Notes under the pieces: generated by a model | Told to the model about the DNA's origin: nothing | Databases searched by the model: none | Seen by the model: only the letters and a program-made list of their open reading frames with translations | Position numbers and translations under genes: made by a program | In this document: positions 1-5,587 of the stretch, piece by piece | Numbering within the stretch: the stretch's first letter is position 1 | How the letters are laid out: each line of letters begins with the position of its first letter | From: an uncultured Clostridia bacterium | GTDB taxonomy: Bacteria > Bacillota > Clostridia > Oscillospirales > Ruminococcaceae | Length of the DNA stretch: 5,866 nucleotides | NCBI GenBank assembly: GCA_938014855.1 | Contig: CALLQM010000132.1 | Span: 1 to 5,866, forward strand | Direction: 5' to 3'

Positions 1-62
1 TTCAAGCTTGGTTTGAAGTGATTAACTGGGCACAAGTTGCTGAGAACTTCAAAAAGGCTTAA
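1..62 (+). CDS. C-terminal end of a probable Fe/Mn superoxide dismutase (5' part outside window)
   Basis: Only the last 19 codons and the TAA stop are present, read in the frame starting at base 3. The peptide ends AWFEVINWAQVAENFKKA. The pattern of an aromatic pair, then V-I/V-N-W, then V and a short charged tail, is what closes Fe/Mn superoxide dismutases (typically AWWNVVNW..V). The two bases before the first full codon, tt, fit the Leu that often precedes this motif. Superoxide dismutase would convert superoxide to peroxide and oxygen in the cytoplasm. The metal ligands and active site lie upstream, outside the window, so the call rests on one short motif only. The gene is closed by the hairpin at 71-101, nine bases after the stop, which indicates it ends its transcript here. 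The assignment is an inference from a remembered family pattern; another protein with a similar tail is possible. Confidence 0.55.
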   Translation, partial: QAWFEVINWAQVAENFKKA

Positions 63-68
63 TCTTCA

Positions 69-587
69 TTAAAGACAAGATTTCAAAATATTGTCTTTTT
101 TAACGGCGTCTATTACTTTATCAGAAACGGCTCCACTCGATGGAATCGATAAATCATAGGCATGCGTTTCTTTATTGTAAGAGATGGCTTGGCGCATATG
201 CGCTGTATCTACATCAAAATACAGCTGGATAAAGGATTCAACCAGTTCTTCTGGAACTGCTACCGGTTTGTCATCTGTCGAAAGCCTGTTTAATTCTGTC
301 CTTTCCCCAAAGAAACCTACAAGAAATTCCGGCCGGATTTGTGACGCATCGTCCCACGATTGTGACGTGATTGCCGCATCCGCCACATCTTTAAAATATT
401 TATAATACAGTTTATCAAGATTTTGACTTGATTGCTGACTTTCATTTGATAAATCTATGCTCATTTCCGAACTGTCATTCGTTTGGGCATGCACAAGTGT
501 TGAGGTACTTGTGCATCCACATAAGCCTAAAGAAATAACTGCACAAAGAAGAAAGTAGGGAATCCAAAATTTTAAAAAGCGAACCAT
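69..587 (-). CDS. Small secreted lipoprotein of unknown function, probably C-terminally truncated
   Basis: The predicted product has 172 residues. I start it at the ATG at 585-587 because AAAGGA lies eight bases upstream; ATGs further upstream (594-596 and 612-614) have no good ribosome site. The N-terminus is a lipoprotein signal: a basic n-region (MVRFLKF), a hydrophobic core at about 8-22, and the lipobox L-C-G-C with Cys25 as the likely lipidated residue. A Ser/Thr/Asn/Gln-rich linker runs to about residue 56, followed by a mixed folded region with a YFDVDTAHMR stretch (123-132) and AYDLSIPSSG (143-152). I do not recognise a named family, although the latter part recalls secreted Firmicute lipoproteins that continue into further beta strands. 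The ORF instead stops soon after, and its last eight residues (DNILKSCL) are encoded inside the terminator hairpin at 71-98. That suggests the original 3' end was lost. Expected location is the outer face of the membrane. The partner and role are unknown. Confidence 0.75.
   Translation of the reverse strand: MVRFLKFWIPYFLLCAVISLGLCGCTSTSTLVHAQTNDSSEMSIDLSNESQQSSQNLDKLYYKYFKDVADAAITSQSWDDASQIRPEFLVGFFGERTELNRLSTDDKPVAVPEELVESFIQLYFDVDTAHMRQAISYNKETHAYDLSIPSSGAVSDKVIDAVKKDNILKSCL
71..101 (+). terminator. Rho-independent terminator of the plus-strand gene ending at 62
   Basis: An 8-bp perfect stem, AAAGACAA (71-78) with TTGTCTTT (91-98), encloses a 12-nt loop in which a few further A-T pairs could form. 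A run of six T (96-101) follows on the plus strand. Position and tail fit termination of the gene ending at 62. On the minus strand the stem is followed only by TTT then AA, so termination of leftward transcripts would be weaker. The hairpin also forms the last codons of the minus-strand lipoprotein ORF, which is unusual. Confidence 0.7.
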
Positions 588-614
588 AAAAACCATCCTT
601 TCGATCATGACCAT

Positions 615-624
615 AGCTATAGCT
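615..624. repeat. 10-bp perfect palindrome upstream of the lipoprotein gene
   Basis: AGCTATAGCT is a perfect inverted repeat lying 28 bp upstream of the chosen lipoprotein start, followed by related TTAGGCTA. It sits where a leftward 5' UTR or operator would be. A palindrome this short and AT-rich can arise by chance, and I cannot assign a regulator. Confidence 0.2.
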
Positions 625-639
625 TAGGCTAAAATTGAT

Positions 640-668
640 TTTTATGCAATAAAGGTTTACAAATTCAA
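640..668 (-). promoter_or_regulatory. Possible weak promoter for the lipoprotein gene
   Basis: Read leftward there is TTGAAT (663-668), a 17-bp spacer, then ATAAAA (640-645). It is placed to give a 5' UTR of roughly 45 nt ahead of the ATG at 587. The -10 match is poor and the surroundings are AT-rich, so this is only the best candidate I could find. Confidence 0.25.
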
Positions 669-708
669 TCCTTTTCTTTTATCTATATGTTATGAATGTT
701 TCCGCTAT

Positions 709-737
709 TTGACATCTTTCTTTATAGTCATTATGAT
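709..737 (+). promoter_or_regulatory. Near-consensus sigma-A promoter for the traX-family gene
   Basis: TTGACA (709-714), an exact 17-bp spacer (715-731) and TATGAT (732-737) match the housekeeping promoter at eleven of twelve positions. Transcription should start near 743-745. The first ribosome site downstream (GAAGGGG, 761-767) and the traX-family gene at 870 lie in the transcript. It is by far the strongest promoter visible in the window. No operator is obvious, although the spacer and flanks contain short A/T runs. Confidence 0.75.
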
Positions 738-743
738 GAAAGC

Positions 744-869
744 AATTATTACATCGAAAAGAAGGGGTTTAAATGGAAAAATCAAAGCCCGTATAGGCTG
801 CGATAGCTCGTTCGGAAAAATAATAGGGAAGTGCCGCCAACAAAGCGGAATTTGTAGAGGAAAAACGAA
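744..869 (+). promoter_or_regulatory. Leader of about 125 nt with a small upstream ORF, ahead of the traX-family gene
   Basis: The stretch lies between the strong promoter and the traX-family ATG. It holds a purine-rich ribosome site and a 7-codon ORF (773-796), then about 73 nt of non-coding RNA before the next start. Small hairpins are possible: AGCC/GGCT around 786-799 overlaps the uORF stop, and CCGC (834-837) pairs with GCGG (845-848) around a 7-nt loop. I found no run of T after a stem that would make an attenuator, and I do not recognise a riboswitch class. The layout could be a translated leader or the remains of a gene that lost most of its body. Confidence 0.4.
773..796 (+). CDS. 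Possible 7-codon leader peptide (MEKSKPV) or decayed gene start
   Basis: ATG GAA AAA TCA AAG CCC GTA TAG is preceded by GAAGGGG (761-767) at about five bases, as good a ribosome site as the true genes have. The strong promoter is only about 30 nt upstream of the ATG. After the TAG the same frame hits TAA TAG again at 821-826, while another frame stays open for about 37 codons. The ORF may be a genuine leader peptide, a gene start broken by a frameshift, or chance. Nothing in the short peptide, such as a repeated amino acid or a known stalling motif, points to a ligand. Confidence 0.3.
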   Translation: MEKSKPV

Positions 870-1442
870 ATGCAACGAAAATTATTAAACGGCAATCAAT
901 TAAAAGTTATCGCGATAATTGCCATAACAATTGATCATATCGCATCCGTTTTGTTTCCGAATTATCCGACCGATTGGTGGGTAATTGTACTGCATATCAT
1001 CGGGAGATTGGCAGCACCGCTGTTTTGGGGTCTGATTGCATTAGTTATAAACGACAGCACAAAACTCAAACAGTGGCAGAAAACTCTTTTGATTTTGGGA
1101 ATTACGGTCATTACATTCTGTTCCGATTGGAGCTGTATTGCCATACTGGCAATTCTGCAAATCGGTGAAAACCGAGGCAATTTCAAAAAGCAAATGCAAG
1201 GAATGATGATCTGGGTATCCGTATATGCTATTGTATACGCTATTTTCATTCATCCTGTTTATGGTATTCTTCAGCTGTTTGTTGCGCTTACCATTCCGCT
1301 GCTGAAAATGTATAATGGTGAGCGTGGGAATTGGAAAGGTATGAAATGGGTTTTCTATATTTATTATCCGCTTCATCTGGTTCTCTGCGGTCTAATTCGG
1401 ATTGCGCTATATGGAAATATCGGCGTGATGATTGGTGGGTGA
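870..1442 (+). CDS. TraX-family integral membrane protein, apparently with an internal deletion
   Basis: The product has 190 residues and starts at the ATG at 870, with GAGG (857-860) nine bases upstream. The family is recognisable from the N-terminal block LNGNQLKVIAIIAITIDHI (6-24) and GRLAAPLF (45-52), then SDWS (85-88), RGNFKKQM (102-109), YNGERGNWKGMKW (148-160) and the closing YYPLHL..GLIRIAL (165-180). Hydrophobic segments lie at about 11-30, 37-61, 72-98, 112-145 and 160-182. The founding member, F-plasmid TraX, is linked to acetylation of pilin; chromosomal Firmicute relatives have no settled role. Family members I recall are about 220-250 residues, with roughly 50 more residues (the rest of helix 2 and following helices) between the GRLAxP block and the WGLxAL segment. 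Here these run directly together at residues 49-56, still in frame. The protein is probably altered or non-functional unless this is a natural short variant. No conjugation genes lie nearby. Confidence 0.8.
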   Translation: MQRKLLNGNQLKVIAIIAITIDHIASVLFPNYPTDWWVIVLHIIGRLAAPLFWGLIALVINDSTKLKQWQKTLLILGITVITFCSDWSCIAILAILQIGENRGNFKKQMQGMMIWVSVYAIVYAIFIHPVYGILQLFVALTIPLLKMYNGERGNWKGMKWVFYIYYPLHLVLCGLIRIALYGNIGVMIGG

Positions 1443-1513
1443 TCACTTCCGATCTGCCGATAAAATTATAAGTATTGTGCGTATTTTCATGGATTTTCCG
1501 TCCCGCAAAACAC

Positions 1514-1554
1514 AAAAGACGGACTATCAGCTTTACGTCGATAGTCCGTCTTTT
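1514..1554. terminator. Strong bidirectional terminator between convergent genes
   Basis: A perfect 15-bp stem, AAAAGACGGACTATC (1514-1528) with GATAGTCCGTCTTTT (1540-1554), encloses an 11-nt loop. Rightward the stem ends in TTTT and continues CTTTTC. Leftward it ends in TTTT followed by GTGTTTTG. It sits 71 bp after the traX-family stop and 33 bp after the cupin stop, so it can end both transcripts. The interval 1443-1513 between traX and the hairpin shows nothing else. Confidence 0.9.
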
Positions 1555-1587
1555 CTTTTCTATACGCTATTGGGGAGAAAGAAACAG

Positions 1588-1989
1588 CTATTTGATGAGC
1601 GATTTAACGGTTTGGAGCTGAGCGGCATCCAGCGGCAGAACGTCGCTGTTTTGCATGCCGGTGTTGGAATCCTCCACCAAAATCAGTTTGGTATCTTTCT
1701 GGGTAACGGTGTTATGCCAGAGGGTGGCGGGGATGTTATAAACCTTCATCGGCTCCATTTCCACCGCATCGATCTTAAGTTTGCCGGTTTCTTCGTTCGC
1801 ATACAGCAGGGTACAGCGTCCGGCGAGCAGAACGAACAGTTCGTCGGTTTCGTTGTGGCGCTCTAGGCAGTCGATGCCGGAAAGATCGTTTGCAGGCTTC
1901 CAGTTCTTAATGCCCACCATCCATTTTTCGTTTTCAAATACGCGGGTAAGACCCTCGCCGTCAAAAGCATATTCCAAAATCTTTTTCAT
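1588..1989 (-). CDS. Small single-domain cupin protein, last gene of the sugar operon
   Basis: The product has 133 residues. Its start is fixed by AAAAGGAG (1996-2003), which overlaps the stop codon of the transketolase gene before it; the gap between the two coding regions is 12 bp. The core is one cupin barrel. Motif 1 is seen as ERHNETDELFVLLAG (43-57), motif 2 as PMKVYNIPATLWHNTV (80-95), with likely metal ligands among His45, Glu47, Glu50 and His92. The usual H-x-H pair of motif 1 is reduced to one His, with Glu47 where the second His would be. There is no signal peptide, so it is probably cytoplasmic. Cupins of this size in sugar operons include isomerases, epimerases and lyases, but I cannot choose between these or a non-enzymatic role. 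Co-transcription with transketolase suggests it acts on the imported sugar or its phosphate. It ends the operon, 33 bp before the terminator. Confidence 0.8.
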   Translation of the reverse strand: MKKILEYAFDGEGLTRVFENEKWMVGIKNWKPANDLSGIDCLERHNETDELFVLLAGRCTLLYANEETGKLKIDAVEMEPMKVYNIPATLWHNTVTQKDTKLILVEDSNTGMQNSDVLPLDAAQLQTVKSLIK

Positions 1990-2001
1990 GATGCGCTCCT
2001 T

Positions 2002-2934
2002 TTATTTGATGATTTTCTTGCAGGTTTCCGCGATGTTTTCCGCCGTCAGACCATAGGCTTTAAACAGGTCAGCCGGTTTTCCGGATTTTCCGAATTTGTC
2101 TTGGATGCCGATGCGGGCAAACTTCGCATCGGAATTTCCGGCGAGCACTTCTGCCACCGCAGAGCCTAGACCGCCGATGACGGAATGCTCCTCCGCGGTC
2201 ACGATGGCGCCGCACTGCTTGGCCATTTCTAGGACGCACTCCGCATCCAGAGGCTTGATGGTATGGAAGTTAACGACCGCCGCCTGAATACCTTCCTGTG
2301 CCAGAAGTTCCGCCGCTTTGAGCGCTTCGGGGATCATCAGACCGGCGGACAGAATGGCGACATCCTTTCCGTCGCGCATGATATTCGCTTTGCCGGGAAT
2401 AAACGGAGTATCGCAGTCCGTTACGCAGTCGCAGACCGGACGGGCAACGCGGATATAAACCGGGCCGTCGATCTCCACAGCGGCGCGAACCGCTTTTTGC
2501 GTTTCGATGGGGTCGCAGGGGACGAAGATGGTCATGCCGGGCAGAACCCGCATAAGCGCAATGTCCTCGATCGACTGATGGCTGCCGCCGTCCTCGCCCA
2601 CGCTGAGCCCGGAATGAGAAAACGCGAATTTGACGTTGGCATTTACATAGGAAATCGAGTTTCGAATCTGTTCATACGCTCTGCCTGCGCCAAACAGCGC
2701 AAAGGTACTGCAAAACGGGATCAGCCCCGAATGGGCAAAACCGGCGGCCGCACACATCATGTTGGCTTCCGCAATTCCAAAGTTAAAGAACCGTTCCGGA
2801 TATTTCTGCGCGAACCCATTGGTCATCGTGGCATGTGCAAGGTCCGCGTCCATAACCACGATCTTATCGTTTTCCGCGCCCAGTTCCACAAGTGTTTCCC
2901 CGTAAGCGACTCTTAGTGATTTGCTATCAGCCAT
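2002..2934 (-). CDS. Transketolase, C-terminal subunit (pyrimidine-binding and C-terminal domains)
   Basis: This 310-residue protein is the second half of a split, thiamine-diphosphate-dependent transketolase, which moves a two-carbon ketol unit between sugar phosphates in the cytoplasm. The pyrimidine-binding domain covers about 5-170, with the motif FNFGIAEANM (50-59) in which Glu56 should be the catalytic residue that activates the cofactor. The SHSGLSVGEDGGSHQS loop (106-121) is part of the active site. The C-terminal domain runs from about 185 to the end (DVAILSAGLM, then HTIKPLD and EEHSVIGGLGSAVAE). Length and motif order are normal for this subunit. The ATG at 2932-2934 lies inside the last codons of the preceding N-terminal subunit (ATGGCTGA, 8-nt overlap). 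A GGGGG run about ten bases upstream can serve as ribosome site, and the overlap suggests translational coupling for equal amounts. The substrate cannot be read from the sequence; pentose phosphates are the default, but see the findings. Confidence 0.95.
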   Translation of the reverse strand: MADSKSLRVAYGETLVELGAENDKIVVMDADLAHATMTNGFAQKYPERFFNFGIAEANMMCAAAGFAHSGLIPFCSTFALFGAGRAYEQIRNSISYVNANVKFAFSHSGLSVGEDGGSHQSIEDIALMRVLPGMTIFVPCDPIETQKAVRAAVEIDGPVYIRVARPVCDCVTDCDTPFIPGKANIMRDGKDVAILSAGLMIPEALKAAELLAQEGIQAAVVNFHTIKPLDAECVLEMAKQCGAIVTAEEHSVIGGLGSAVAEVLAGNSDAKFARIGIQDKFGKSGKPADLFKAYGLTAENIAETCKKIIK

Positions 2935-3745
2935 TACTTACTACCCCCAGTTCTTTCCGTGCTTTTTCATACTCGTCTTTCGACGGCGCTTTTCCATGCC
3001 AGCCAAACTGGTCGGTCATAAAGGATACACCTTGTCCTTTGTGAGTCCGGCAGCAAATAAATTTCGGCTTGCCGTTATGCGGAGCATGGATCGCATCCAC
3101 GATCGCCGCAATATCGTGCCCGTCAACGGTGATGCATTCGAAACCGAACGCCCGATATTTGGCCGTAATGTCGCCGATATTCATCACTTCATCGTTACTT
3201 CCGTCAATCTGAAGCCCGTTATAATCGAGCATGACGGTGAGGTTATCCAGTTTATAGTGCGCGGCAGACATCGCCGCTTCCCAAACAAGTCCTTCCTGCA
3301 CTTCGCCGTCACCGACAATGGCATAGACCTGATAGTCCTTTTTCTGATATTTTGCCGCCATCGCAAGCCCGCCGGCGATCGCAACGCCCTTTCCAAGAGA
3401 ACCGGTGTTCACATCGATGCCCGGCGTTTTCGTGGAGTCGGGATGTCCCTGCAAATGGCTATTAATCTGGCGGATGGTCCAAAGGTCCTCCCGCGGGAAA
3501 AATCCCAGATCAGCAAGGATCGCATAGAGCGTGGGGCAGGCATGGCCTTTGCTTAAAACAACGCGGTCGCGGTCTTCCCATTTCGGATTTTTGGGGTCGA
3601 CTTTGATCGTATTATAATAGAGCGCCATAAGCATTTCCACACAGGAAAGGGAACCGCCCGGATGACCGGACTGGCAAGTGTAGAGCATCCGAAGGATGTC
3701 TGCACGAAGCTGTTTGGCTTTTTCTTGTTGTTGTGCAATATTCAT
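2927..3745 (-). CDS. Transketolase, N-terminal subunit (diphosphate-binding domain)
   Basis: This 272-residue protein is the first half of the split transketolase. It binds the diphosphate and metal of thiamine diphosphate. Visible blocks are SGHPGGSLS (26-34), LSKGHACPTLYA (64-75), LQGHPD (98-103), TGSLGKG (114-120), and GDGEVQEG (145-152) with Asn176 in DYNGLQIDG completing the GDG...N metal-binding motif. His28, His68 and His101 match conserved active-site histidines of transketolases. Length is typical of separate N-terminal subunits. The ATG at 3743-3745 has AAAAAGGAG upstream at a rather long spacing of 11 bases. A small hairpin (3774-3791) separates it from the permease gene ahead. The stop overlaps the start of the C-terminal subunit by 8 nt. 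A split enzyme is a normal arrangement, not a broken gene: each half has its own start, ribosome site and complete domain. Confidence 0.95.
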   Translation of the reverse strand: MNIAQQQEKAKQLRADILRMLYTCQSGHPGGSLSCVEMLMALYYNTIKVDPKNPKWEDRDRVVLSKGHACPTLYAILADLGFFPREDLWTIRQINSHLQGHPDSTKTPGIDVNTGSLGKGVAIAGGLAMAAKYQKKDYQVYAIVGDGEVQEGLVWEAAMSAAHYKLDNLTVMLDYNGLQIDGSNDEVMNIGDITAKYRAFGFECITVDGHDIAAIVDAIHAPHNGKPKFICCRTHKGQGVSFMTDQFGWHGKAPSKDEYEKARKELGVVSNG

Positions 3746-3773
3746 TCGTATCTTAACTCCTTTTTTATCTGCA

Positions 3774-3791
3774 CGGTATCAAGAGATACCG
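3774..3791 (-). promoter_or_regulatory. Small intercistronic hairpin between permease and transketolase genes
   Basis: CGGTATC (3785-3791, read leftward) and GATACCG (3774-3780) form a perfect 7-bp stem with a 4-nt loop. It begins five bases after the permease stop and precedes GCAGATAAAAAAGGAG. There is no T-run directly after it, so it is not a full terminator. It may protect the upstream mRNA end or adjust expression between the transporter and enzyme parts of the operon. Confidence 0.5.
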
Positions 3792-3795
3792 GCAA

Positions 3796-4671
3796 TCAGC
3801 CTTTTACCGCACCGGCGGTCAGCCCCTCGACCAGACGTTTCTGCGCGAAGAAGAACATAACGCACACCGGAAGAATCGTGATGATGCCGCCCGCGGTCAG
3901 AAGATCCCACTGGACACCGAGCTGACCGATCAGATTTTTGAGCGCTACCGGAATGGTGCGGTTATTTTCGTTTGTAAACATGACCGCAAAGGTGTATTCA
4001 TTCCAGGACTGCATAAAGATATAGACACCCGTTGCGACCAAACAGGGGGTAAGGATGGGCAGAATGATTTTTAAAAACGCCTGTGCGCGGTTCGCGCCGT
4101 CCACCATGGCCGCCTCCTCCAGCGAGAGCGGCAGATCGTTGATGTAGCCATTTAAAAGCCAGACGGAAAAGGGGATGGTAAACGTCGTATAGGCGAGCAC
4201 CAGCGACATCGGGGTATAGAGAATTCCCATTTTGCGCATGATGGCATACAGCGGAATGAGCAGCAGAACCGACGGGAACATGTTGTTGGTTAAAAATAAG
4301 ATCATGAACCCTTTGCGGCCTTTAAACTCATAGCGTGAAAAGGCATAGGCCGCCAGCATAGAAACCACCAGTGTCAAAACGGTCGTGCTGACCGCGACGA
4401 CGAGGCTGTTGTGCATCGGTTTTAAAAAGTTAAAATCGACAAACAGTTTTTTATAAGATTCAAAAGTCAGGTTCCGGGGCCAATAGGTCACGATGGCGCC
4501 ATACAGTTCCTGCTCCGGGTTTACAGACGTTACAAACGTCCAATAGAACGGGAACAGCAAAAACAACAGCAGCAGACTTAGCGGCACATAAAGACCAAAG
4601 ATGCGCGGTGCCATGCTCTTTTTGCGGGGAATATACCGGATCGAATCGGTTTTGGTTTTATTTTGAGACAT
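3796..4671 (-). CDS. CUT1 sugar ABC transporter permease, MalG/UgpE type
   Basis: The product has 291 residues and is the second of two inner-membrane permeases that with the binding protein form a carbohydrate importer. The start at 4669-4671 is set by AAGGAGG seven bases upstream; the gap to the preceding permease is 15 bp and contains that ribosome site. Six membrane segments are expected, at about 25-48, 88-110, 121-142, 153-175, 206-225 and 257-277. The ATPase-contact EAA loop is EEAAMVDGANRAQAFLKIILP (Glu185 to Pro205), with the invariant Gly192. The C-terminus VEGLTAGAVKG is the usual ending of MalG-type proteins. The YWPRNLTFESYKKLF region (63-77) is the typical periplasmic-side segment of this subfamily. 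The sugar is not readable from a permease. No ATPase gene is in the window; CUT1 systems in Firmicutes often share one MsmX-like ATPase encoded elsewhere. Confidence 0.93.
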   Translation of the reverse strand: MSQNKTKTDSIRYIPRKKSMAPRIFGLYVPLSLLLLFLLFPFYWTFVTSVNPEQELYGAIVTYWPRNLTFESYKKLFVDFNFLKPMHNSLVVAVSTTVLTLVVSMLAAYAFSRYEFKGRKGFMILFLTNNMFPSVLLLIPLYAIMRKMGILYTPMSLVLAYTTFTIPFSVWLLNGYINDLPLSLEEAAMVDGANRAQAFLKIILPILTPCLVATGVYIFMQSWNEYTFAVMFTNENNRTIPVALKNLIGQLGVQWDLLTAGGIITILPVCVMFFFAQKRLVEGLTAGAVKG

Positions 4672-4686
4672 TGCCGTTCCTCCTTT

Positions 4687-5559
4687 CTAATCCTTACGGA
4701 ACATGCTTTTGAGATACGGTACCGCTGCCAGCGAAAGCAGCAGAGTTAAAATGACCGACATCGTGGAAGCATATCCGAGATTGAGCGAATTTCCTTTGTT
4801 AAAAATGTACACACTGAGCGTCTGGGAAGAATAGGCCGGGCCGCCTTCGGTCATGTTGAAGATGACGTCGACAGAGTTTGCCACCCAGATGATTCGTAAA
4901 AGCGTGGTCACAAAAATCGTATTTTTGAGCGAGGGAATCGTCACACGAAACAGCTTCTGAAGCCCGGAAGCGCCGTCGATATCGGCCGCTTCATAAAGTT
5001 CGCCGGGGATTCCCTGTAAACCGGCGAGCAGCATCAGAGCGAAGAAGGGGATACCCTGCCAGATGATGGTGACGATCACAGAGGGAAATGCGGTGGACTG
5101 TTGGGCAAGAAACGGAATGGCTTTCCTAATGAGGCCGCATTTGAGCAGCAGATCGTTGAGAACGCCATAGTTTCCGTCGTAGATCCAGCGCCACATCAGA
5201 CCGATCAGTACGCCGGGGGTGACCCATGGGATCAGGCTGACTGCACGGACGACTCCGCGTCCTTTAAAGTTCTTATTTAAGAGCAGTGCAAGCGCAAACC
5301 CGAAGATAAATTGGAATCCAACGCCAAACACCACCCACAGAATCGTTTTCCAAAGCGATTTCCAAAAGATCGCATCTTTAAATACAGCGATATAGTTTGC
5401 GATTCCGTTAAAGCCAATGCTGCTTGGACGGCGCAGGTCGTAGTTTTGGAAGCTCATGAGAATCGCGTTGACAGCCGGGACAAACACGACGGCCAAAACG
5501 ATGAGCAATGCAGGTGCAATCAACAGGTACGGCCAAATATTAATCTTCTTTTTCTGCAA
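4687..5559 (-). CDS. CUT1 sugar ABC transporter permease, MalF/UgpA type
   Basis: The product has about 290 residues and is the first permease of the pair. I prefer the TTG at 5557-5559 as start. The GTG at 5566-5568, three codons earlier, lies within the sequence GAGGTGAT (5564-5571), which is an eight-base match to the 16S 3' end and ideally spaced for the TTG. The GTG start would give 293 residues and has no ribosome site of its own. Membrane segments fall at about 9-35, 70-98, 106-127, 159-181, 214-234 and 267-287. The EAA loop reads YEAADIDGASGLQKLFRVTIP (residues 189-209 from the TTG) with its invariant Gly. The conserved NMTEGGPAYSSQTLSVY stretch lies near 235-251. The length, without the long extra loop of enteric MalF, fits the LacF/UgpA/MsmF kind. 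The stop (TAG, 4687-4689) abuts the next gene's ribosome site. Together with the MalG-type partner it forms the membrane channel of the importer. Confidence 0.92.
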   Translation of the reverse strand: MQKKKINIWPYLLIAPALLIVLAVVFVPAVNAILMSFQNYDLRRPSSIGFNGIANYIAVFKDAIFWKSLWKTILWVVFGVGFQFIFGFALALLLNKNFKGRGVVRAVSLIPWVTPGVLIGLMWRWIYDGNYGVLNDLLLKCGLIRKAIPFLAQQSTAFPSVIVTIIWQGIPFFALMLLAGLQGIPGELYEAADIDGASGLQKLFRVTIPSLKNTIFVTTLLRIIWVANSVDVIFNMTEGGPAYSSQTLSVYIFNKGNSLNLGYASTMSVILTLLLSLAAVPYLKSMFRKD

Positions 5560-5563
5560 GCGG

Positions 5564-5571
5564 ATCACCTC
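5564..5571 (-). promoter_or_regulatory. Ribosome binding site that decides a TTG start
   Basis: Read leftward this is GAGGTGAT, complementary to eight consecutive bases of the 16S rRNA 3' end. Four bases separate it from TTG (5557-5559), which puts the GAGG core eight bases from that codon. The alternative GTG start is inside the site itself, and the only nearby ATG (ATGTGA) runs straight into a stop. Confidence 0.65.
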
Positions 5572-5587
5572 ACATTCATTTTCGATA

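Noticed and set aside
184..405. Plus-strand open frame inside the lipoprotein gene
   Set aside because: It is antisense to a gene with a good ribosome site, signal peptide and lipobox, and it has no start signals of its own.
738..869. A known riboswitch in the traX leader
   Set aside because: I compared it from memory with common classes and found no matching core, and there is no terminator hairpin with a T-run that would serve as an expression platform.
962..1376. Minus-strand open frames opposite the traX-family gene
   Set aside because: They overlap a recognised membrane protein gene and have no ribosome sites or domain features.
870..1442. Evidence of a conjugative element from the TraX name
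   Set aside because: TraX relatives are widespread on Firmicute chromosomes. No relaxase, coupling protein, integrase, attachment site or terminal repeats are visible here.
1432..1866. Plus-strand open frame overlapping the traX end, the terminator and the cupin gene
   Set aside because: It reads through the strong bidirectional terminator and lies antisense to the cupin gene. Its translation shows no domain.
2263..2916. Long plus-strand open frame opposite the transketolase C-terminal subunit
   Set aside because: It is a shadow of a strongly supported gene with all transketolase motifs. Its own translation is rich in Arg, His and Gly without any recognisable domain, and no promoter or ribosome site precedes it.
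2921..3556. Long plus-strand open frame opposite the transketolase N-terminal subunit
   Set aside because: Same reason: antisense to a clear gene, atypical composition, no family features. The two long antisense frames reflect G+C-biased codons in the real genes.
2002..3745. Transketolase broken by a frameshift
   Set aside because: Both halves are complete domains with their own start codons, the overlap is the tidy ATGnnnnTGA type, and separate N- and C-terminal transketolase subunits are well known in Firmicutes.
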